From Streptomyces huasconensis (GTDB lineage: Bacteria; Actinomycetota; Actinomycetes; Streptomycetales; Streptomycetaceae): DNA of 64,000 bases. Below are positions 44,043 to 52,239 of this stretch, one piece after another; the first letter of the stretch is position 1, and each line of letters opens with the position of its first letter. The position numbers and the translations under genes are program-made. The notes beneath the pieces were generated by a model. That model was given only the letters and a program-made list of their open reading frames with translations. It made no database searches and was not told the DNA's origin. Location: positions 1 to 64,000 of the forward strand of contig RBWT01000008.1 in the NCBI GenBank assembly GCA_004010275.1. The letters run 5' to 3'.

Positions 44043-45098
44043 GTGACCATGCAGTACGACCTGCTGGGCAGAACCGGCGTCCGGGTCTCCGAACTCTGCC
44101 TGGGAGCCGGGACGTTCGGCGTCGAGGGGTGGGGCGCCTCGAAGAAGGACGCCTCGCTCATGGTCGACCGCTACGCGCAGGCGGGCGGCAACTTCATCGA
44201 CACCGCCAACGTCTACGGCGGCGGACGCTCGGAGGAGTGCCTCGGCGAGATACTCGCCGGCCGGCGCGACAGCTTCGTCCTCGCCACCAAGTACAACACC
44301 ATGACCCGGCCGGGCGACGTGAACTCGGCGGGCAACCACCGCAAGAACCTCGTCGCCTCGCTGGAGAACAGCCTGCGCCGGCTGCGCACCGACCGGGTGG
44401 ACCTCCTGTGGCTGCACGCCCGGGACGCCTTCACCCCCGTCGAGGAGGTCATGCGCGCGCTCGACGACCAGATACGGGCCGGCAAGGTCCTGTACGTGGG
44501 CGCCTCGAACTGGCCCGCCTGGGAGGTGTCCCGCGCCAACATGCTCGCGGAGCTGCGCGGCTGGTCCGCCTTCGCGGGCATCCAGGTCCGCTACAACCTG
44601 CTGGAACGCACCGCCGAACGGGAACTGCTCCCGATGGCCGCCGCCTGTGACATCAGCACCTTCGCCTGGGGCCCGCTGGCCGAGGGGCGGCTGACCGGCA
44701 AGTACCTGCGCGGGGAGAACGGCCGGCTGTCGGTGGAGAACTGGGCGGGCGACAACGAGCACGACACCGCTGTCGTGCGCGAGGTCGTCGCCATCGCCGA
44801 GGAGGGCGGCTGGACCCCGGCCCAGGTCGCACTCGCCTGGCTGCGCGCCCGGCCCGAGGCCGTCCTGCCGATCCTCGGCGCCACCCGGCCCGGACAGCTG
44901 GAGGAGAACCTCGCCGGCCTCGATGTCCGGCTCGACGACGCGCAGACCCGGCGCCTCGACGCCCTCAGCGAGATCGACCTGGGCTTTCCCAGGGAGCTGA
45001 TGCGCCGCGCCAAGTTCACCAACGGCGCCTACGGGGACCGCTGGCCGGACCTGGCCCGCCGCCGGAGCCCCGGACGCACCGTCGCCACCCTCCTGTGA
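44043..45098 (+). CDS. Aldo/keto reductase, NDP-hexose reductase
   Basis: A 350-residue AKR barrel. The catalytic tetrad is visible as D in NFIDTANVYGGG, Y in the same segment, K in VLATKYNT and H in LLWLHARDAF. AKRs of this kind in angucycline and macrolide clusters (UrdZ-like, TylCII, AveBVIII types) reduce 4-keto or 2,3-enoyl NDP-deoxysugars. With the 3-dehydrase and 2,3-dehydratase nearby it could finish a trideoxy or dideoxy sugar. GTG 44043 is favoured because GGGGAG is 8 bp upstream; ATG 44049 is the alternative. The precise sugar step is inferred. Confidence 0.8.
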   Translation: MTMQYDLLGRTGVRVSELCLGAGTFGVEGWGASKKDASLMVDRYAQAGGNFIDTANVYGGGRSEECLGEILAGRRDSFVLATKYNTMTRPGDVNSAGNHRKNLVASLENSLRRLRTDRVDLLWLHARDAFTPVEEVMRALDDQIRAGKVLYVGASNWPAWEVSRANMLAELRGWSAFAGIQVRYNLLERTAERELLPMAAACDISTFAWGPLAEGRLTGKYLRGENGRLSVENWAGDNEHDTAVVREVVAIAEEGGWTPAQVALAWLRARPEAVLPILGATRPGQLEENLAGLDVRLDDAQTRRLDALSEIDLGFPRELMRRAKFTNGAYGDRWPDLARRRSPGRTVATLL

Positions 45099-45132
45099 AC
45101 CACGAAGGACGTACCCGGAAGGAGAGCGAGAC

Positions 45133-46131
45133 ATGAGGATGCTGGTCACCGGCGGCGCCGGTTTCATCGGCTCCTGTTTCGTCAGGATGCTGTTGGAGGA
45201 CCGCTTCGACGGCTGGCAGGGAGCCGAAGTGGTCGTCCTGGACGCCCTCACCTACGCGGGCAACCGCGCCAACCTGCCCATGAGCCACCCGCGCCTGCGC
45301 TTCGTGCGCGGCGACGTCTGCGACACGCGGACCGTGCGGGAGCTGACCGAGGGGGCCGACGCGGTGGTGCACTTCGCCGCCGAGTCCCACGTCGACCGCT
45401 CCCTCACCGGCCCGGCCGAGTTCTACCGCACGAACGTACTGGGCACCCAGTCGGTGCTCGACGCCGCGCTGCACGCGGGTGTGGAGCGCGTCGTCCACGT
45501 CTCCACCGACGAGGTGTACGGCTCGATCACCGAGGGAGCCTGGACCGAGGAGTGGCCCTTGGCGCCCAACTCGCCCTACGCGGCCTCCAAGGCCGCCTCC
45601 GACCTGGTGGCCCGCAGCTACTGGCGCACCCACGGCCTGGACGTCTCGGTCACCCGCTGCTCCAACAACTACGGCCCGCACCAGCACCCGGAGAAGCTCA
45701 TCCCGCTCTTCGCGACACGGCTGCTGCGCGGCCTGCCGGTGCCGCTGTACGGCGACGGCGGCAACCGGCGCGAGTGGCTGCACGTGGACGACCACTGCCG
45801 GGCCCTGCACCTCGTACTGAACAAGGGCCGCGCCGGCGAGACCTACCACGTCGGCGGCGGCGACGAGTGGTCCAACCTGGAGCTCACCGAGCGGCTGCTC
45901 GACATCTGCGGGGCCGACAGGTCGCTGGTGCGCAGGGTGGCGGACCGCAAGGGCCACGACCTGCGCTACTCGCTGGACGACTCCAAGATCCGTGAGGAGC
46001 TGGGGTACGCGCCGCAGATCCCGTTCGACCAGGGGCTGGCCGAGACGGTCGCGTGGTACCGGGAGCACAGCGACTGGTGGCAGGGCGCGGTGACCGCGCC
46101 CGCCCACCCGGACCTCAGCGTTCTGACCTGA
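45133..46131 (+). CDS. rmlB: dTDP-glucose 4,6-dehydratase
   Basis: A 332-residue extended SDR: NAD motif TGGAGFIGSCF, the ESHVDRS loop, the catalytic VSTDEVYGS (T-D-E triad), and Y-x3-K in SPYAASKAASD, then CSNNYGP and GNRREWLHVDDH. It converts dTDP-glucose to dTDP-4-keto-6-deoxyglucose, the common precursor of all the cluster's sugars. It is the only 4,6-dehydratase in the window, so both the olivose/rhodinose and the noviose branches probably depend on it together with the thymidylyltransferase at 59.2 kb. The gene is complete and unbroken, with GGAGAG ribosome site. Confidence 0.95.
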   Translation: MRMLVTGGAGFIGSCFVRMLLEDRFDGWQGAEVVVLDALTYAGNRANLPMSHPRLRFVRGDVCDTRTVRELTEGADAVVHFAAESHVDRSLTGPAEFYRTNVLGTQSVLDAALHAGVERVVHVSTDEVYGSITEGAWTEEWPLAPNSPYAASKAASDLVARSYWRTHGLDVSVTRCSNNYGPHQHPEKLIPLFATRLLRGLPVPLYGDGGNRREWLHVDDHCRALHLVLNKGRAGETYHVGGGDEWSNLELTERLLDICGADRSLVRRVADRKGHDLRYSLDDSKIREELGYAPQIPFDQGLAETVAWYREHSDWWQGAVTAPAHPDLSVLT

Positions 46132-46141
46132 AGGAGACCAA

Positions 46142-47452
46142 GTGGACCCCCTCGATCGCAAGGCGCTGTTGCTGGACGAGGTACTCAAGTATCACCACGA
46201 GGCGCAGCCGGAGGGGCGGTTCGTGCCCGGCGTCACGGAGATCTGGCCCTCCGGCGCGGTGCTGGACGAGGACGATCGGGCGGCCCTGGTGGAGGCGGCG
46301 CTGGACATGCGCATCGCCGCGGGGACCAGCTCGCGCCGGTTCGAGGCCGCCTTCGCCCGCAGGATGAGACGGCGCAAGGCGCATCTGACCAACTCGGGGT
46401 CGTCGGCGAACCTGCTCGCGGTCTCGGCGCTCACCTCGCACCTGCTGGAGGACCGGCGCCTGCGGCCCGGCGACGAGGTCATCACCGTCGCAGCCGGCTT
46501 CCCCACCACGGTCAACCCGATCCTCCAGAACGGCCTGATACCGGTCTTCGTGGACGTGGAGATCGGCACCTACAACACCACCGCCGACCGCGTCGCCGAG
46601 GCCATCGGCCCGAGGACCAGGGCGATCATCGTCGCGCACGCCCTCGGCAACCCGTTCGAGGCCACCGAGATCGCCCAACTCGCCGCCGACTACGACCTGT
46701 TCCTCATCGAGGACAACTGCGACGCCGTCGGATCGGTCTACGACGGACAGCTCACCGGCACCTTCGGCGACCTCTCGACCGTCAGCTTCTACCCCGCGCA
46801 CCATCTGACGATGGGCGAGGGCGGCTGCGTGCTGACGGCCAACCTGGCCCTCGCGCGCATCGTGGAGTCCCTGCGGGACTGGGGCCGGGACTGCTGGTGC
46901 GAACCGGGCGAGAGCGGCAAGTGCCTCAAGCGGTTCGACTACCAGATGGGCACGCTGCCCGCCGGATACGACCACAAGTACATCTTCAGCCACGTCGGAT
47001 ACAACCTGAAGGCCACCGACCTGCAGGCCGCCCTCGGCCTCAGCCAGCTCGCCAAGCTGGACGAGTTCTGCGCGGCGCGCCGCCGCAACTGGCGGCGGCT
47101 GCGCGAAGGACTGGCGGACGTGCCCCACCTGGTGCTGCCCGAAGCCACCCCCGGCAGCGACCCCAGCTGGTTCGGCTTCGTCCTGACGGTCGATCCGGAA
47201 GCACCCTTCAGCAGGGCGGAGACCGTCGACTTCCTGGAGAGCCGCAAGATCGGCACCAGGCGGCTGTTCGCCGGCAACCTCACCCGCCACCCCGCGTACA
47301 TCGGACAGCCGCAGCGGGTGGTGGGCGAGCTGACCAACAGCGACCTCATCACCGACCAGACCTTCTGGATCGGCGTGTACCCCGCCCTCACCGACGAAAT
47401 GATCGACTACGTCATCGCGTCGATCCGGGAATTCGTCCGGGCCCGCGGGTGA
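46142..47452 (+). CDS. NDP-4-keto-6-deoxyhexose 3-dehydrase (UrdQ/LanQ/RfbH family)
   Basis: A 436-residue DegT/DnrJ/EryC1-fold enzyme in which His replaces the PLP lysine: FYPAHHLTMGEGG, H220/H221. This is the hallmark of the E1-type PMP/[2Fe-2S] 3-dehydrase. The cluster ligand cysteines are also present: C193 (EDNCDAVG), C251 and C253 (GRDCWCEPG) and C261. The enzyme removes the C-3 hydroxyl of a 4-keto sugar, as UrdQ and LanQ do for rhodinose. Its presence therefore predicts a 2,3,6-trideoxysugar. The start is a GTG with AAGGAGA upstream. Needs a reductase partner, not encoded beside it. Confidence 0.92.
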   Translation: MDPLDRKALLLDEVLKYHHEAQPEGRFVPGVTEIWPSGAVLDEDDRAALVEAALDMRIAAGTSSRRFEAAFARRMRRRKAHLTNSGSSANLLAVSALTSHLLEDRRLRPGDEVITVAAGFPTTVNPILQNGLIPVFVDVEIGTYNTTADRVAEAIGPRTRAIIVAHALGNPFEATEIAQLAADYDLFLIEDNCDAVGSVYDGQLTGTFGDLSTVSFYPAHHLTMGEGGCVLTANLALARIVESLRDWGRDCWCEPGESGKCLKRFDYQMGTLPAGYDHKYIFSHVGYNLKATDLQAALGLSQLAKLDEFCAARRRNWRRLREGLADVPHLVLPEATPGSDPSWFGFVLTVDPEAPFSRAETVDFLESRKIGTRRLFAGNLTRHPAYIGQPQRVVGELTNSDLITDQTFWIGVYPALTDEMIDYVIASIREFVRARG

Positions 47453-47513
47453 ACGCCCATGTCCCGGCGGCTCTGGCCGGCCCGCATCCGACCGCCTCGG
47501 GATCAGGACCGAC

Positions 47514-48269
47514 ATGGACATAGTGGGAAACGGATTTCTCGCCCGCCACCTCCGCGCGCTGGCCGGCCGCCACAGCGGAACGACGCTGCTCGCCGCCGGG
47601 GTGTCCTGGGCCAGTCACACCTCCCCGGCCGACTTCGCCCGCGAAGCGGCCCTGGTGGAGGAGGAGATCGCCGCGTGCCTCGCCTCCGGCGACCGCCTGG
47701 TCTTCTTCTCCACCGCCTCCACCGGGATGTACGGAACGGTGGACGGCCCGGGGCGCGAGGACCACCCCGTCGTCCCCTGCACCCCCTACGGCGCACACAA
47801 ACTCGCCCTGGAGGAGCGGCTGCACGCCTCCGGTGTCGACTACCTGGCCCTGCGCCTCGGCCACCTCGTCGGGCCGGGGCAGCCGCCGCACCAACTCCTC
47901 CCGACCCTGCTGCGCCAGATGGGCGCGGGAACCGTGTACGTCCACCGGGGCGCCACCCGCGACCTCATCGACATCGGTGACGTCGTCACCATCGTCGACC
48001 GGCTGCTCGCCGCGGACCTCAGCCGCGAGAAGGTCAACGTCGCCTCCGGGCACGCCGTGCCGATCGAGCGGATCATCGACCACATCGAGGAGCGCACCGG
48101 CCTCGTCCCGCGCCGGGTCCACCGCGACGTGGGCGGACACCACACCATCAGCACGGACAAACTGCGCGCCCTGGTGCCCGAGACCGAGGCCATGGGCTTT
48201 GGACCGGGCTACCACCGCCGGGTGCTCGACGCCTTTCTGACGGCGGCCGTCTCCACGGCGACGCCCTGA
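47514..48269 (+). CDS. NDP-hexose 4-ketoreductase (UrdR/LanR type)
   Basis: A 251-residue, unusually short NAD-dependent epimerase/dehydratase-family reductase. It starts directly at the shortened nucleotide motif DIVGNGFLARHL, carries FFSTASTGMYGT, and has Y-x3-K in CTPYGAHKLALEE. This compact form is typical of the UrdR/LanR/OleU group, which reduces the 4-keto group of NDP-2,6-dideoxy- and 2,3,6-trideoxyhexoses to D-olivose- or rhodinose-type sugars. It lies between the 3-dehydrase and 2,3-dehydratase in a tight operon. Confidence 0.85.
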   Translation: MDIVGNGFLARHLRALAGRHSGTTLLAAGVSWASHTSPADFAREAALVEEEIAACLASGDRLVFFSTASTGMYGTVDGPGREDHPVVPCTPYGAHKLALEERLHASGVDYLALRLGHLVGPGQPPHQLLPTLLRQMGAGTVYVHRGATRDLIDIGDVVTIVDRLLAADLSREKVNVASGHAVPIERIIDHIEERTGLVPRRVHRDVGGHHTISTDKLRALVPETEAMGFGPGYHRRVLDAFLTAAVSTATP

Positions 48270-48286
48270 CCCGAAGGTTGGCCACC

Positions 48287-49687
48287 ATGCCCGCAACCAC
48301 GCTCGCCCACACCGCCCTCCGGCCGCGGCAGGAAACCTCGGTCGTCGAGCGGTTCGCCCGGTCCGCCGCCGCCTCCGAAGGAGTGGCGATCCGCACCGCC
48401 GACGTACCGGCCTGGCTGGCCGAACGCCGACGCGCCCACGACTTCCGGGTGGACCGCATCCCGTTCAGCGAACTCCGCGGCTGGGACTTCGCGCCCGGCA
48501 CCGGCAATCTCGTCCACAGCAGCGGACGGTTCTTCTCCGTCGAGGGGCTGGACGCCACCGTCACCGGTGACGACGGCCGCCGCCACCACTGGCGCCAGCC
48601 GATCATCAGGCAGCCCGAGGTCGGCATCCTGGGGCTGCTGGTCAAGGAGTTCGACGGTGTCCCGCACTTCCTGATGCAGGCCAAGATGGAGCCCGGCAAC
48701 CCGAACCTCCTCCAGCTCTCGCCGACCGTACAGGCGACCCGCAGCAACTACACCGGCGCGCACAAGGGCGCCCCCGTCCGGTACATCGACCACTTCGTCA
48801 GGCCCGAGGCGGGCCGGATCGTCGCCGACGTACTGCAGTCCGAGCACGGGTCGTGGTTCTACCGCAAGAGCAACCGCAACATGATCGTCGAGACGACCGC
48901 CGAGGTGGCGCCGCACGACGACTTCCGCTGGCTCACCCTGGGGCAGCTGGGGCAGCTCCTGCACCTGGACGACGTGGTGAACATGGACACGCGGACCGTG
49001 CTGTCCGCCGTGCCGTACGCCGACCCGCACGGCCGGGCCCGCCTGCGGGACGCCGAGCTGCTCTCGTGGTTCACCGGCCGGCGCTCCCGGCACACCGTCA
49101 GCGCCGAGCGCGTCCCCCTGGCGGACGTCACCGGCTGGACGCACGGCGAGGAGGCCATCGAGCACGACGAGGGGCGGTACTTCAAGGTGGTCGCCGTCTC
49201 CGTGCGGGCCGCCAACCGGGAGGTCAGCGGGTGGACCCAACCGCTGTTCGAACCGGTGCAGAACGGCATCGCCGCCTTCGTCATGCGGCACCTGGACGGC
49301 GTGCCGCACGTACTGGTGCATGCCCGGGTCGAGGGCGGCTTCCTGGACACGGTCGAGCTGGGCCCCACGGTCCAGTACACCCCCGCGAACTACGCCCACC
49401 TGCCGCCCGAGGAGCGGCCGCCGTTCCTGGACTTCGTGTGTACGGCGGCTCCCGAGCGCATCCGGTACGAAGCCGTGCACTCCGAGGAGGGCGGCCGCTT
49501 CCTCAACGCCGGAAGCCGGTACCTGGTGGTCGAGGCCGACGAGTCACAGGCACCCCTCGACCCGCCGCCCGGGTACCAGTGGGCCACCCCCGGCCAGCTC
49601 ACCTCGCTCGTCCGGCACGGCCACTACCTCAACGTGCAGGCCCGCACCCTGCTCGCCTGCCTCGGCGCCATGGGCCTCACCTCATGA
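48287..49687 (+). CDS. NDP-hexose 2,3-dehydratase (UrdS/LanS type)
   Basis: A 466-residue protein built of two homologous halves, as in all NDP-hexose 2,3-dehydratases. The repeated elements are GILGLLVKEFDGVPHFLMQAK against GIAAFVMRHLDGVPHVLVHAR, and QLSPTVQATRSNY against ELGPTVQYTPANY. It removes the C-2 hydroxyl, first step toward 2-deoxysugars such as olivose. ATG 48287 is chosen over TTG 48278 because CGAAGG is well spaced before it. The stop overlaps the next gene, the 3-ketoreductase that must immediately trap its unstable product. Confidence 0.93.
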   Translation: MPATTLAHTALRPRQETSVVERFARSAAASEGVAIRTADVPAWLAERRRAHDFRVDRIPFSELRGWDFAPGTGNLVHSSGRFFSVEGLDATVTGDDGRRHHWRQPIIRQPEVGILGLLVKEFDGVPHFLMQAKMEPGNPNLLQLSPTVQATRSNYTGAHKGAPVRYIDHFVRPEAGRIVADVLQSEHGSWFYRKSNRNMIVETTAEVAPHDDFRWLTLGQLGQLLHLDDVVNMDTRTVLSAVPYADPHGRARLRDAELLSWFTGRRSRHTVSAERVPLADVTGWTHGEEAIEHDEGRYFKVVAVSVRAANREVSGWTQPLFEPVQNGIAAFVMRHLDGVPHVLVHARVEGGFLDTVELGPTVQYTPANYAHLPPEERPPFLDFVCTAAPERIRYEAVHSEEGGRFLNAGSRYLVVEADESQAPLDPPPGYQWATPGQLTSLVRHGHYLNVQARTLLACLGAMGLTS

Positions 49688-50724
49688 GCACGACCCGCCC
49701 CGCGGTGCGGACCGGACCCGTCGCCGTCGGCGTCCTCGGCACGGCGTCCATAGCCCGCCGCCGCCTGCTGCCCGCGCTCGCCGCCTGCCCGGACACCCGG
49801 CTCGTCGCCGTGGCGAGCCGCGACCTCGCCACCGCCGAGGACACCGCGGCGCCCTACGGCTGCCGCGCCGTGCGCGGTTACGAGGCGCTGCTCGAGCAGG
49901 ACGACGTCGAGGCCGTCTACGTGCCGCTGCCCGCCGCCCTGCACGCTCCCTGGGTACGGGCCGCGCTCACGGCCGGCAAACACGTACTGGCCGAGAAACC
50001 GGTGACCACCGACGCGGCGACCACCCGCCATCTCTTCTCGCTCGCCCGCGCCGGCGGCCTGGTGCTGAGCGAGAACGTGCTGTTCGTGCACCATGCCCGA
50101 CACCGGGCCGTCCGGCAGCTGATCGAGGACGGCGCCATCGGCGAAGTACGCGCCTTCCACGCGGCGTTCACGGTGCCGCGCCCGCCGGACGAGGACATCC
50201 GGCACCGCGCCGAACTCGGCGGGGGAGCCCTCGGCGACATGGGCGTCTACCCGGTGCGCGCCGCACAGTACCTGCTGGGCGACGACCTCCGGGTGGCGGG
50301 CGCGGTGCTCCACACGGCCCCCGGCAGCGAGGTGGAGACCTCCGGCGCGGCCCTGCTCCGTACCCCCGCAGGCGTCAGCGTCCACTGCACCTTCGGGATG
50401 GAGCACAGCTACCGCTCCTTCTACGAGGTGTGGGGGGAGCGCGGACAGATCCGAGTGGACCACGCCTTCACCCCGCCTGCCACACACGTCCCCGTGGTGC
50501 GCGTCGAACGGGACGGCGCGGCCGAGGAACTGCGCCTGGCACCGGACGACCAAGTGGCCAACGCCGTGTCGGCGTTCGCGGCGGCGGTGCGCGCCGGCGC
50601 CGCACCGGACGAAGCGGCGACGCTGCGCCAGGCCGAGCTGCTCGACCACATCCGCAGGGCGGCGGGCCGCACGGCCGCCCCGGACGCCCTGCCCGAAACC
50701 CCCGACGACCGAAGGAGCCGATGA
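49684..50724 (+). CDS. NDP-hexose 3-ketoreductase (UrdT/LanT type, Gfo/Idh/MocA)
   Basis: A 346-residue Gfo/Idh/MocA oxidoreductase with VGVLGTASIARRRLLPAL for NAD(P) binding and the catalytic AEKPVT motif, then GGGALGDMGVYPVRAAQYLLG. It reduces the 3-keto group left by the 2,3-dehydratase to give an NDP-4-keto-2,6-dideoxyhexose. The pairing, with an ATGA overlap, is the standard S-T gene pair of 2-deoxysugar pathways. The stop overlaps the following methyltransferase gene. Confidence 0.92.
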   Translation: MSTTRPAVRTGPVAVGVLGTASIARRRLLPALAACPDTRLVAVASRDLATAEDTAAPYGCRAVRGYEALLEQDDVEAVYVPLPAALHAPWVRAALTAGKHVLAEKPVTTDAATTRHLFSLARAGGLVLSENVLFVHHARHRAVRQLIEDGAIGEVRAFHAAFTVPRPPDEDIRHRAELGGGALGDMGVYPVRAAQYLLGDDLRVAGAVLHTAPGSEVETSGAALLRTPAGVSVHCTFGMEHSYRSFYEVWGERGQIRVDHAFTPPATHVPVVRVERDGAAEELRLAPDDQVANAVSAFAAAVRAGAAPDEAATLRQAELLDHIRRAAGRTAAPDALPETPDDRRSR

Positions 50725-51526
50725 TGTCGACCTCTGTGCAGTGGATACCCGAGGGCACGGACCGCGCCCACGCCAGCGCCGCCCGGGCGTACGACTACCT
50801 GCTGGGCGGCAGCCACCACTTCGAGGCGGACCGGGCCCTCGGCGACCAGGTGCTCTCCGTGCTGCCGCGAACGTCATGGCCCGGCAGAACCGGGACCTGC
50901 TCGGGCGCATGGTGCGCCACCTGACCAGCGCCGGCGTGCGGCAGTTCGTCGAACTGGGCTCGGGCCTGCCCGTCATGGGGCACGTCCACGAGATCGCCGC
51001 GGCGAGCGGCCATGCCTGCCGGGTGGTCTACGTGGACAACGACCCGGCCACCGTCGGCCACGCGGAACTCCTGCTGCGCGATGTCCCCGGAACGGCCGTC
51101 GTCGGCGCGGACGTGCGGGACCCGGCAGCCGTGCTGCAGGCCGACGCCACCCGCGAACTGATCGACTTCACCGAGCCGGTCGCGCTGCTCATGCTCGGCG
51201 TCACCCAGTTCCTCCACGACGAAGACGACCCGTGGGGCCTCACCGCCCGCTACCGTGCCGCCCTGCCGGCCGGCAGCCACCTCGCCCTGTCCTGCTTCAC
51301 CTGGGACAACGACCCGCAGACCATGCAAAGGACCGTCGAGATGTTCCGCGAGAGCGGCCGTACCCCGATCGTGCCGCGCACCGGGGACGAGGTCCGCCGG
51401 CTCATCGGTGACTTCGAGCTGCTCGATCCCGGCCTCGTGTACGCGCCCCGGTGGCGGCCGGACGCCGCTTCCGGCAGCGACACGGAGCGTTCCAACCTGT
51501 ACGCGGCTCTCGCCCGCAAGCAGTGA
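50721..51526 (+). CDS. SAM-dependent methyltransferase-like protein (DUF574 family)
   Basis: About 268 residues of the actinobacterial S-adenosyl-methyltransferase family formerly DUF574. It has SAARAYDYLLGGSHHFEADR, the SAM loop FVELGSGLPVMGHVHEIA, YVDNDPATVGHA and VALLMLGVTQFLHDED. The frame breaks near 50,866. Members are abundant in Streptomyces, and few have defined chemistry. Its end-of-operon, stop-overlapping position after sugar genes suggests O- or N-methylation of the product, but a regulatory or unrelated role is possible. Confidence 0.75.
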
Positions 51527-51560
51527 CCTGGCGGCCGCGGCACCCCGCGGCCGCCCCGGT

Positions 51561-52151
51561 TCAACCCCGCGGCTCCTCGGCACCGTGGGCCCGCTCCACC
51601 ATCTCCATCGCGATGGAGAGCAGCGCCTCGCGCTTCTCCTCATCGGAACCCTCGAAGTGCGGCAGCGCGAAAGTGCCGAAGTGCAGGGTCAACAGGGCTC
51701 CCATGCACCGCAGCTGCTCGATCAGCGGCGTGCCGGGCTCGGTGAGCAGTTCGCCGATGGCGGTCATCTGGTCGTTGAACTCCCGCCCCACCTCCAGGTC
51801 GCGGAGCGTCGCCTCGTTCTCCCGCATCAGCCGGAAGAGCGGCACCGTGCCGTCGAGCGCGGCCCCGTACCGGCGCAGCAGTTCCCGCTTGGTCTCCAGC
51901 GTCCTCGGCTGCGCCTCGCCCCAGGCGATGGCGTCGGCCACCGGACGCCCCAGATTCTGGAAGATGCTGAGGAGGATCTCCTCCTTCGACCGGAAGTGGT
52001 AGTAGATCGCGGGCTTGGTGACCTGGAGCACCTCGGCGATCTCCCGCAGCGAGGTCTTCTCGTAACCCTGTTCGGCGAAAAGGTCGAGGGCCACTTCCTG
52101 GATACGCCGACGGGTGTCCCCCTGGCTCTTCCGGGCACCGTTCTCGCCCAC
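51561..52151 (-). CDS. TetR-family repressor
   Basis: A 196-residue TetR regulator. The N-terminal DNA-binding domain reads IQEVALDLFAEQGYEKTSLR then EVLQVTKPAIYYHFRSKEEI, a textbook TetR helix-turn-helix. The C-terminal ligand-binding part is divergent. It is divergent from the first glycosyltransferase across an 88-bp gap that contains CTGACCTGCC and GGCAAGT. The same elements bracket the exporter promoter at 26.6 kb, 25 kb away. It probably represses the exporter and perhaps itself until product accumulates, as LanK does in landomycin. The start is GTG at 52151. Confidence 0.9.
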   Translation of the reverse strand: MGENGARKSQGDTRRRIQEVALDLFAEQGYEKTSLREIAEVLQVTKPAIYYHFRSKEEILLSIFQNLGRPVADAIAWGEAQPRTLETKRELLRRYGAALDGTVPLFRLMRENEATLRDLEVGREFNDQMTAIGELLTEPGTPLIEQLRCMGALLTLHFGTFALPHFEGSDEEKREALLSIAMEMVERAHGAEEPRG

Positions 52152-52176
52152 GATCTCTCCTCGGTCGCTCGTTCCT

Positions 52177-52197
52177 CTGACCTGCCGACGGGCAAGT
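52177..52197. promoter_or_regulatory. Candidate TetR operator O3
   Basis: CTGACCTGCC, four bases, then GGCAAGT: imperfectly palindromic (ACCTGCC facing GGCAAGT) in the TetR/glycosyltransferase intergenic gap. It shares its 10-mer with O2 and both arms with O1, although the spacing differs by 4 bp from O1. Confidence 0.5.
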
Positions 52198-52239
52198 GGC
52201 CACCTCCCGAGTCTACGGTCCCCACCGGAAAGGACCCCG

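Noticed and set aside
43449..45098. Apparent FMN reductase-aldo/keto reductase fusion
   Set aside because: The reductase C-terminus is found in another frame ending at 44037, and the AKR has its own ribosome site and start.
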